Below are positions 18,139 through 24,619 of a DNA stretch of 32,591 nucleotides, in pieces. Each line of letters begins with the position of its first letter. The stretch's first letter is position 1. The translations under genes and the position numbers were made by a program. The DNA comes from Parcubacteria group bacterium CG1_02_44_31 (lineage in GTDB: Bacteria > Patescibacteriota > Minisyncoccia > UBA6257 > Brennerbacteraceae): assembly GCA_001872485.1 (NCBI GenBank), contig MNWK01000036.1, positions 1-32,591 on the forward strand, written 5' to 3'. The notes beneath the pieces were generated by a model that worked only from the letters and a program-made list of their open reading frames with translations, was not told where the DNA came from and did no database searches.

Positions 18139-18323
18139 AGCCGATGGACAGAATCGAACTGTCGTCCGTGGTTTACCTGCCCGCCAAGCGCTTGGAGCCG
18201 ATGAGAGGAATTGAACCTCCAACCTATCCCTTACGAAGGGATTGCTCTGCCTATTGAGCTACATCGGCGCTATGCGACTGGCAGGCGGGCGAAACCACTG
18301 TTTTACCATTAAACTACATCGGC
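18139..18323 (-). tRNA. tRNA-Thr(GGT) interrupted in the anticodon loop by a 114-bp insertion (18178-18291)
   Basis: Joining minus-strand halves gives GCCGATGTAGTTTAATGGTAAAACAGTGGT-TTGGTAA-ACCACGGACGACAGTTCGATTCTGTCCATCGGCT (71 nt), a complete cloverleaf with anticodon GGT. Confidence 0.8.
18196..18268 (-). tRNA. tRNA-Thr(CGT), nested in the insertion within tRNA-Thr(GGT)
   Basis: GCCGATGTAGCTCAATAGGCAGAGCAATCCCTTCGTAAGGGATAGGTTGGAGGTTCAATTCCTCTCATCGGCT followed by encoded CCA; anticodon loop TTCGTAA. Confidence 0.93.
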
Positions 18324-18485
18324 ATAAGGCCTTGGCGGGCAGGCCCGCCTACTATCGCTATGCGAAGCATTGCGGGCAGGTCTGCAAGTTGAGTCTCGAC
18401 ATTTCGGTCGGGGCCTTGACAAATAGTTATTTCGTAGGGGATAGATTGGCATAGCAATACTATATCAAAATTTTTGATGTTTGTG

Positions 18486-18562
18486 TATGCCCCGTTAGAA
18501 ATCTCGCCCGCGCGCAAGCGCGCCAGTAGGGCTTATGGGCTGGCTATTTCTAACAGGGTATA
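18486..18562. mobile_element. MITE-like element E4 (77 bp)
   Basis: TATGCCCCGTTAGAAAT...ATTTCTAACAGGGTATA; shares the outer TATRCCCYGT / ACAGGGTATA motif with E1-E3. Confidence 0.65.
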
Positions 18563-18566
18563 GATA

Positions 18567-18776
18567 TTATGAAAAGAAAAAGCGACCTTGTATGTCAGGG
18601 TCGCTTTTTTTTGGGGGACGGCGTTCTCCTCGCGGACCATAGGTCCGCTTGGAAATCAGGACGCCGTTTTGATAAAATCGGTGAGTTATTCTCACCGGCT
18701 GAGGCAGCGCTGCTGCCTCATACCCTACCTCAGCCCACAATTGAGCTGGGGGATTGCGATAAATTTTATCTTTCAT
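18567..18776 (-). CDS. Small (<=69 aa) hypothetical protein in hairpin-rich cassette
   Basis: Strong SD AAAGGAGGTACC-ATG on the minus strand; MKDKIYRNPPAQLWAEVGYEAAALPQPVRITHRFYQNGVLISKRTYGPRGERR; 3' end overlaps a terminator hairpin. Confidence 0.6.
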   Translation of the reverse strand: MKDKIYRNPPAQLWAEVGYEAAALPQPVRITHRFYQNGVLISKRTYGPRGERRPPKKSDPDIQGRFFFS

Positions 18777-18852
18777 GGTACCTCCTTTCGCAATCTTGTT
18801 GACAATATCATAATAACGGCATTTTAGTCAATGCAAGGTATTAAAGTATTAT

Positions 18853-18881
18853 TTGACGAATATGGCGCATTATGCTATATT
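18853..18881 (+). promoter_or_regulatory. Sigma70-type promoter for lipoprotein gene
   Basis: TTGACG (18853-18858) - 17 nt - TATATT (18876-18881). Confidence 0.7.
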
Positions 18882-18963
18882 TTATCAGGCCAAAGTTCTC
18901 TCATAATCTAACCTCGAATCGGTTGGCCTGCCGATTCGGATAATTCTGCTAGGAGGCAGAAAA

Positions 18964-19650
18964 ATGAAAACCAATTTTAAGTTTTTTGTTTTTCTCGTGA
19001 TCGTGAGCATGGTGCTCGCGGCCTGCGGTCCGGCGACCAAAGCCGAGATCGCGCCAACCGTCATCCCGCAAGACCTACCCAATGGGGATTATTATGTAAT
19101 TTACGCCCCGGGGCAGATCGGAGCCGATGAAATTTTTAACTCTTCGGTTCCTATAGTCCTTGCAGTCAGCGGCGTAGCTGCCGCTGATGACTTAACCGTC
19201 TGGGGGGTTGCAAATGACCCACTGGCGGTCTCGGTCGTCGTGACCATTGTGGCTTATACCGCCTGTACGGCAAGCGAGCCGTGCCGCGGCGCAATGGTCG
19301 TGGGGATTGAGGGGGCTGTGGATTACATCCACAGCATTGCCCCAGCGGCAAGGGTTGCCGTCATCGATGGCTGGACAGCAGCCGAGTTCAACCCCCGCAA
19401 GGGTACCTTGCATTTGTGGGATGACTACACAAATGCAAGTGTTTCATGGATGGTCACCGGAGGCGGCGGCTGTAAGTATGATTTCTTTGGGGCATTTGGT
19501 CCCCAAAGATATTCATACTTTACAACAGATCCCTGTTCACGACAGGGTATTGTGGAGGCTATCAATCAGTTCGTCAAAGAACTGGAGGATGATGGCTATC
19601 GTATTTTTGGAGAGATGTTAGAATGGATGTTAGATATCTTTGGGGGATAA
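18964..19650 (+). CDS. Putative lipoprotein of unknown function
   Basis: MKTNFKFFVFLVIVSMVLAACGPATK signal with lipobox LAAC; SD CTAGGAGGCAGAAAAATG. Confidence 0.75.
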   Translation: MKTNFKFFVFLVIVSMVLAACGPATKAEIAPTVIPQDLPNGDYYVIYAPGQIGADEIFNSSVPIVLAVSGVAAADDLTVWGVANDPLAVSVVVTIVAYTACTASEPCRGAMVVGIEGAVDYIHSIAPAARVAVIDGWTAAEFNPRKGTLHLWDDYTNASVSWMVTGGGGCKYDFFGAFGPQRYSYFTTDPCSRQGIVEAINQFVKELEDDGYRIFGEMLEWMLDIFGG

Positions 19651-19669
19651 TAAGATACCAAACATCCTT

Positions 19670-19700
19670 GCAGGCAGAGCATAGCTCTGCCTGCGTTTAT
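19670..19700 (+). terminator. Rho-independent terminator after lipoprotein gene
   Basis: GCAGGCAGAGC-ATA-GCTCTGCCTGC followed by GTTTATTTTT. Confidence 0.8.
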
Positions 19701-19719
19701 TTTTAATCAGGGTATGCCA

Positions 19720-19740
19720 CCACACCAAATTTTGGTGTGG
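19720..19740. repeat. Palindrome CCACACCAAATTTTGGTGTGG
   Basis: Second copy of the CCACACC/GGTGTGG family (see 15269-15294). Confidence 0.85.
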
Positions 19741-19744
19741 GGGC

Positions 19745-19773
19745 TTGCACATTACTTATATTGCTGCTATACT
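19745..19773 (+). promoter_or_regulatory. Promoter for rplJ leader
   Basis: TTGCAC (19745-19750) - 17 nt - TATACT (19768-19773). Confidence 0.65.
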
Positions 19774-19788
19774 ACTAAAAGCGATTTC

Positions 19789-19875
19789 GAAGACAATGGG
19801 TTCTGGAAGGATTAAATTTGCCCATCGAGAAATACTCGATTTCATATTGTCTGCGGAAACGCAGAATTTTTTATT
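19789..19875 (+). promoter_or_regulatory. Ribosomal protein L10 leader with terminator
   Basis: AGACAATGGG...GGATTAAATTTGCCCATCGAG...ATTGTCT resembles the L10 leader; then CTGCG GAAA CGCAG + AATTTTTT; just upstream of rplJ. Confidence 0.7.
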
Positions 19876-20004
19876 CTAAAGTATCACCTCGAATTACAAT
19901 GGCAATCCACCTGTCGATGGAACGAATGAATACTAAATAATACAAATATTTGTATCCATTCGTATCATTAGTATAAATTAGTATATTCGTATCGATACAT
20001 TGTT

Positions 20005-20550
20005 ATGGCCATTACCAAACAACAAAAACAAACCGCGCTTACGGAGTTGGAAACGATTGTCGCACACAACCCAATTATTTTTTTGGTTGATTTTTCGCGC
20101 GCAAAAACGCTTGATGTCACTGAATTCAGGAAAAAACTTATGGCATTGGACGCTGGGTATCGCATGGTGAAAAAAACGTTAGTCAAACGCGTGTTTGACG
20201 CCCATGGGCTTGCGTTTCCGAATTGGGAAACATACGCCGGTTCGTTTGGGATTGTGTACGCACAGCAAAACGAGATTGATGTGGCAAAAGCAGTGCGTTC
20301 GTTCGTGTCTGCTACCGCAAACAAAGTGAAAGTCAAAAACAGTTTGGCAGTGCTTGGCGGATTTATGGATGCATTATTTATTGACACATCAAAAGTCACG
20401 ATGCTTGCCCAGATTCCTTCGCGTGAGGTTTTGATTGGCCAATTAGTCAATGCTATTGCGAGTCCTCTTTCAGGATTAGTGTATGCTTTGCAGTATAATC
20501 TTGCGCATTTTGTTATGACCGTGAAAGCGATTGAGGGCTCAAAAAAGTAG
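20005..20550 (+). CDS. rplJ: 50S ribosomal protein L10
   Basis: MAITKQQKQTALTELETIVAHNPIIFLVDFSRAKTLDVTEFRKKL; followed by rplL. Confidence 0.93.
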   Translation: MAITKQQKQTALTELETIVAHNPIIFLVDFSRAKTLDVTEFRKKLMALDAGYRMVKKTLVKRVFDAHGLAFPNWETYAGSFGIVYAQQNEIDVAKAVRSFVSATANKVKVKNSLAVLGGFMDALFIDTSKVTMLAQIPSREVLIGQLVNAIASPLSGLVYALQYNLAHFVMTVKAIEGSKK

Positions 20551-20664
20551 TTGAAAATAAAGTGGTCATAAGTTATAAGTTGTGAGTTATAAGTTATATA
20601 TTAAGGTCGAAAACAAAATAGTCATAAGTTGTAAGTTATTAGTTATAAGTAGTTAGTTAAATCT

Positions 20665-21048
20665 ATGTCTGACAAATACGCAAAAATTATTACAGAAATT
20701 GAAAAATTGAGCGTGCTTGAGCTTGCCGAATTGGTTAAAGAACTTGAAGAAAAGTTTGGTGTCAAAGCGCAAGCGGCAGTTGTCGCAGCGCCGACTGCAA
20801 ACGCAGGAGGCGAAGGCGCTGGAGCAGGCGAGGAAAAGAGCGCGTTTACCGTGATGCTCACAGCAGTTGGCGACCAAAAAATCGCAGTTATCAAGGCTGT
20901 GCGTGACATTACCGGCCTTGGGCTCAAGGAAGCAAAAGATTTGGTTGACGCAGCACCGAAAGCAGTCAAGGAAAATGTTTCCAAGGACGATGCGGAAAAT
21001 ATCAAAAAACTTTTGACAGAAGTCGGAGCTAGTGTTGAATTGAAATAA
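20665..21048 (+). CDS. rplL: 50S ribosomal protein L7/L12
   Basis: [72 protein letters not shown]. Confidence 0.97.
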   Translation: MSDKYAKIITEIEKLSVLELAELVKELEEKFGVKAQAAVVAAPTANAGGEGAGAGEEKSAFTVMLTAVGDQKIAVIKAVRDITGLGLKEAKDLVDAAPKAVKENVSKDDAENIKKLLTEVGASVELK

Positions 21049-21138
21049 AGCTCTGCGAATCACATCCGCGACATTCATATTATTTTATCCACGCACCAGT
21101 ACTGTTTAATGGGACCGGTGCGGGATTTACCTGCGCAC

Positions 21139-21181
21139 CCGTCCCGCACTAGTTCCGCTTAGCGGAATTGGTGCGGGACGG
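21139..21181. repeat. Large hairpin CCGTCCCGCAC...GTGCGGGACGG
   Basis: 11-bp perfect outer stem enclosing TTCCGC/GCGGAA. Confidence 0.85.
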
Positions 21182-21353
21182 CTTGCCTTGTTAGATAAAC
21201 AGCGAAACTGTATTTAATAGGGTTTACCCTATTAAATTGCCTTCAGCACTATTTAACAGGGTGAAGGTTCCGCGTCTCGAAGCCACGAAAAAGGAGCCGC
21301 GAATGTAAACCCGCGGGGCTCCACATGACTATACGTCAGTATAGTATAACGCA

Positions 21354-21387
21354 ACCATTCTCATATTCTTAAGAATATGAGAATGGT
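21354..21387. repeat. 34-bp perfect palindrome ACCATTCTCATATTCTTAAGAATATGAGAATGGT
   Basis: Perfect dyad; related copies at 22453-22486 and 22798-22831. Confidence 0.92.
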
Positions 21388-21404
21388 CATGAATGCATGC
21401 GCTT

Positions 21405-21437
21405 GAATTTGTTTTTATGCAGCATAAAAACAAATTC
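21405..21437. repeat. 33-bp palindrome GAATTTGTTTTTATGC-A-GCATAAAAACAAATTC
   Basis: 16-bp perfect arms. Confidence 0.9.
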
Positions 21438-21491
21438 TCGTGAAATGCCAAAAAACCCGCACTGCGGATTTTTTTGGTATACTGAATATAT

Positions 21492-22154
21492 ATGAAATTG
21501 AACAGCAAGGCGCCAAAGAAATTTTTTATCAAGGAAAATATTTGGATTGTTTTGCTTTCGTATGTGTTGATTATTTTGTTTACGCGCGCAATTCTATATT
21601 TTTCCAGTGTGCGATGGGGTATTTTTTCCGGACTTATTATTAAAGGCGTGCATTATCACCATTATTTCTGGGGATATTTCATATTGCTTATTGGCTTGAT
21701 GTTGTATCGCACATCGTTTCGAGCCGCGGGATTGATGGCAATTGGTATAGGGACGGGATATATTTGTGACGAACTGACGATGTTGTTTTCTTTTGGCTCA
21801 ATCGGATATTGGTCATTGTGGAGTTTAGTTCCCATTACGTTTGGTTTGCTCGTGCTTAATTTTATTTTTTTCCTTTGCCCTGATATGATTGACGAAAAGG
21901 CAAAGCAATTTAATCTTGAAGAGTTTGGCAAGAGGTTTCAGTGGTATGTCAAATGGGCGCAAAAGATTTTGTTTTCGAGGTTCGGGCCTGTACGTAAAGA
22001 AACATACAAACCTCTTGCGCTGGGATATGTCGTAACGCTTGTGCTATTTTTGGTTTTGGTTTCGTTTATCATATACGCAAGCGCAGAGCGTTTGGAGGAT
22101 AATACTTTTGGCGTTTTGCCGTGTGAAAGCCAGTGTTCATTCATGCGGTTTTAA
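21492..22154 (+). CDS. Integral membrane protein of unknown function
   Basis: Several hydrophobic segments; conserved-looking GVHYHHYFWGYFILLIGL. Confidence 0.75.
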   Translation: MKLNSKAPKKFFIKENIWIVLLSYVLIILFTRAILYFSSVRWGIFSGLIIKGVHYHHYFWGYFILLIGLMLYRTSFRAAGLMAIGIGTGYICDELTMLFSFGSIGYWSLWSLVPITFGLLVLNFIFFLCPDMIDEKAKQFNLEEFGKRFQWYVKWAQKILFSRFGPVRKETYKPLALGYVVTLVLFLVLVSFIIYASAERLEDNTFGVLPCESQCSFMRF

Positions 22155-22183
22155 AAATTTTATGTTATAGTGAACTGAAATAT

Positions 22184-22255
22184 GCGCGATTGGCTCAGTG
22201 GTAGAGCGCTTCGTTCACATCGAAGAGGTCGTAGGTCCGATCCCTACATCGCGCA
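22184..22255 (+). tRNA. tRNA-Val(CAC)
   Basis: GCGCGATTGGCTCAGTGGTAGAGCGCTTCGTTCACATCGAAGAGGTCGTAGGTCCGATCCCTACATCGCGCA; loop TTCACAT. Confidence 0.92.
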
Positions 22256-22452
22256 CATGCAAAAGAGCGGGGGTTGTTCTGCTTAGTAGGGCATCGCGTA
22301 CATAATGCGATTTCCATTCAATATAGATTTGTTTATGATATGATGAATCCTATGTTGTCCACATTATGCACTACGCAAAACATGCAGTAACAGAGTTTTG
22401 GTAATAGAGTTCCAGCTTCATTTTTTGTTTGGGGTAATGGTAATTTATTAGA

Positions 22453-22486
22453 ACCATTCTTAAATTCTTGAGAATTTGAGAATGGT
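22453..22486. repeat. 34-bp near-perfect palindrome ACCATTCTTAAATTCTTGAGAATTTGAGAATGGT
   Basis: Same family as 21354-21387; upstream of the wHTH gene. Confidence 0.9.
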
Positions 22487-22545
22487 AAGGTTATGTAGTA
22501 TAATACGCATACGTATAATAGATTAAACGCAAGTACATATAAATT

Positions 22546-22830
22546 ATGGATAAAGAAAATAAGCAAGCCTTTTCTAAATTAGAAAAAATTGTTAAGGGTT
22601 TTTCCAATCATTGGAGAATAGAAATTCTTATGCTGCTTGATAGAGAGCCGGAACTATCTGTTGTAGAGATTGTTGAAATGCTCAACATGAACTATAAAAC
22701 TGCTTCAGAGCATATTCGGAGAATGGCACTTGCAGGATTAATCGCAAAACGGTATGACAATGCGAATGTGCGCCACAAACTTACGTCGCGTGGCGAGGCC
22801 ATTCTTAAATTCTTAAGAATATTGGAATAG
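22546..22830 (+). CDS. Winged-helix (ArsR-like) transcriptional regulator
   Basis: SNHWRIEILMLLDREPELSVVEIVEMLNMNYKTASEHIRRMALAGLIAKRYDNANVRHKLTSRG. Confidence 0.85.
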   Translation: MDKENKQAFSKLEKIVKGFSNHWRIEILMLLDREPELSVVEIVEMLNMNYKTASEHIRRMALAGLIAKRYDNANVRHKLTSRGEAILKFLRILE

Positions 22831-22870
22831 TTTTTAGTTGTTAGCTGTAAGTTGTAAGTTAATTTGTGGT

Positions 22871-22996
22871 ATGAATTTATCTGTTGGTATCGTTGGATTA
22901 CCAAATGTCGAGTCCCGAACAAATTTATGTCATAAATTTCAACGGAACTCGACATTGTGTTGGTTTCTATCTATTAAATATATGATAATTCTATGA
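22871..22996 (+). CDS. 41-aa mini-ORF: ychF N-terminal mimic (MNLSVGIVGLPNV) + hairpin insertion
   Basis: MNLSVGIVGLPNVESRTNLCHKFQRNSTLCWFLSIKYMIIL*; TGA overlaps next ATG (ATGA at 22993). Confidence 0.6.
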   Translation: MNLSVGIVGLPNVESRTNLCHKFQRNSTLCWFLSIKYMIIL

Positions 22997-23112
22997 ATCT
23001 GAGCGTAGGCATTGTTGGGCTTCCCAACGTCGGCCCCGAACAAAGCTATCGCACTGTACGGGACTCGACGTTATATACGTTTTGTGTATTATTACATTTT
23101 ACTAACATATGA
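22993..23112 (+). CDS. 39-aa mini-ORF: second ychF N-terminal mimic + hairpin insertion
   Basis: MNLSVGIVGLPNVGPEQSYRTVRDSTLYTFCVLLHFTNI*; TGA overlaps ychF ATG (ATGA at 23109). Confidence 0.6.
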   Translation: MNLSVGIVGLPNVGPEQSYRTVRDSTLYTFCVLLHFTNI

Positions 23113-24212
23113 ATTTAAGTGTAGGAATAGTCGGATTGCCAAACGTCGGCAAATCAACGTTGTTTAACGCGCTATTAAAAAAACAACAGGCATTTGTTGC
23201 CAATTTTCCATTCGCGACCATTGAACCGAATGTGGGCGTTGTGCCTGTGCCCGATGTTCGTTTGGAAAAACTTGCGGACATGATTCGACAAACTGAAAAT
23301 CTTGACCATATGCCGCCGCTTGTGCCCGCTACGGTTGAATTCGTGGACATTGCGGGCTTGATTGCCGGAGCGCATAAAGGCGAGGGATTGGGAAATAAAT
23401 TTCTTGCGCATATTCGCGAAACGAACGCGATTTGTCATGTGGTGCGCGCGTTTTCGGATCTGGATATTATTAAACATGGAAGCGTTGCTCCCAAACAAGA
23501 TTTTGAAGTTGTGCAAACCGAATTGTTGTTGGCAGACATGCAAACATTGGATAAGCAAAAAGACCCCGGTGTGACACCCGACAAAGAAGCGCAAAAGCGA
23601 TGGAGTGTGATGAAAAAAATCAAAACTGCGTTATCACAGGGAATATCAGGTCGCGATATCCGATTAGCAAAAGACGAACAGCCGTATGCGCGCGACGTGC
23701 ATTTGCTTACTGCAAAACCGATTCTCATTGCGTTGAATGTTTCGGAAGACGATTTGAAAAATGCAGATGAACTTGAAAAAAAATACGCAGCAGAATTCGG
23801 CGTAGGCATAGACCAAGTGATTGCCATTTGCGCGAAAACCGAAATGCAGCTTGCGGACTTACCAGAATCAGAACAAGTAGCGTATTTGGAATCGTTCGGC
23901 ATTGCAAAATCAGGATTAGAACGTATTATTGTCAAAGCGTTTGCGACCCTGGGGTTGATGACATTTTTGACAGCAGGAGAAAAAGAAGTACGCGCGTGGA
24001 CTATTCAAAAGGGAATGACCGCACCCGAAGCCGCAGGCGTGATTCACACGGATTTTCAGGAAAAGTTTATCCGTATGGACGCAATTCATTGGGAAAAACT
24101 TATACAAGCTCCAGGGTGGACTGCGGCGCGCCAAAAGGGCCTTATCAGGTCTGAAGGCAAGGAATATGTGGTGCAAGAAGGGGATGTGATTATCGTGAAA
24201 CATAACGCGTAG
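23109..24212 (+). CDS. ychF: Redox-regulated ATPase YchF
   Basis: MNLSVGIVGLPNVGKSTLFNALLKKQ...VEFVDIAGLIAGAHKGEGLGNKFLAHIRE; TGS domain. Confidence 0.96.
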   Translation: MNLSVGIVGLPNVGKSTLFNALLKKQQAFVANFPFATIEPNVGVVPVPDVRLEKLADMIRQTENLDHMPPLVPATVEFVDIAGLIAGAHKGEGLGNKFLAHIRETNAICHVVRAFSDLDIIKHGSVAPKQDFEVVQTELLLADMQTLDKQKDPGVTPDKEAQKRWSVMKKIKTALSQGISGRDIRLAKDEQPYARDVHLLTAKPILIALNVSEDDLKNADELEKKYAAEFGVGIDQVIAICAKTEMQLADLPESEQVAYLESFGIAKSGLERIIVKAFATLGLMTFLTAGEKEVRAWTIQKGMTAPEAAGVIHTDFQEKFIRMDAIHWEKLIQAPGWTAARQKGLIRSEGKEYVVQEGDVIIVKHNA

Positions 24213-24234
24213 TGTTTGAAACACTAAAAATTTG

Positions 24235-24275
24235 CAAACAACAAAACTGGGGACAACCCCCAGTTTTGTTGTTTG
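24235..24275. terminator. Long terminator-like palindrome after ychF
   Basis: CAAACAACAAAACTGGGG-acaac-CCCCAGTTTTGTTGTTTG. Confidence 0.7.
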
Positions 24276-24311
24276 TGGCTCGACAGGAATAAACCAATAA
24301 ATCGTTCCTAA

Positions 24312-24343
24312 CTATCCGATTGGACGATCGTCCAATCGGATAG
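24312..24343. repeat. 32-bp perfect palindrome CTATCCGATTGGACGATCGTCCAATCGGATAG
   Basis: Perfect dyad read directly. Confidence 0.92.
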
Positions 24344-24512
24344 TACGTTTTCCCTGTTTCATTTCTTGTAATTTCGTCATTGAGTATGGCTTAGGTTTAT
24401 TACTATTCTTGAACGCCTATGGACATATGGACAAGTCGAAGTGTTGATGGATTTAGCAAGCTCTTCATCAATCTTCTTGAAATTGAGCCTCGGAGTCGAA
24501 GTTCAGGAAGCC

Positions 24513-24619
24513 TGTGGATAAGTCAAAGGTTTGACAGGTGGCGCAAGTAGCATAGAATACATACCAAGGGTGGGGAATTGTGGATAAGTGTGTGGATAAG
24601 TGGCGGTAACTGTGGATAA
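24513..24619 (+). promoter_or_regulatory. Cluster of four TGTGGATAA boxes (DnaA-box-like / MraZ-operator-like) upstream of mraZ
   Basis: TGTGGATAA at 24513-24521, 24579-24587, 24591-24599, 24611-24619; GTGGR repeats at about 10-nt spacing, followed by an AT-rich stretch. Confidence 0.65.

Noticed and set aside
18178-18291. Group I intron in tRNA-Thr
   Set aside because: The insert is only 114 bp, mostly occupied by another tRNA; no recognisable P7/P3 core or G-binding site.
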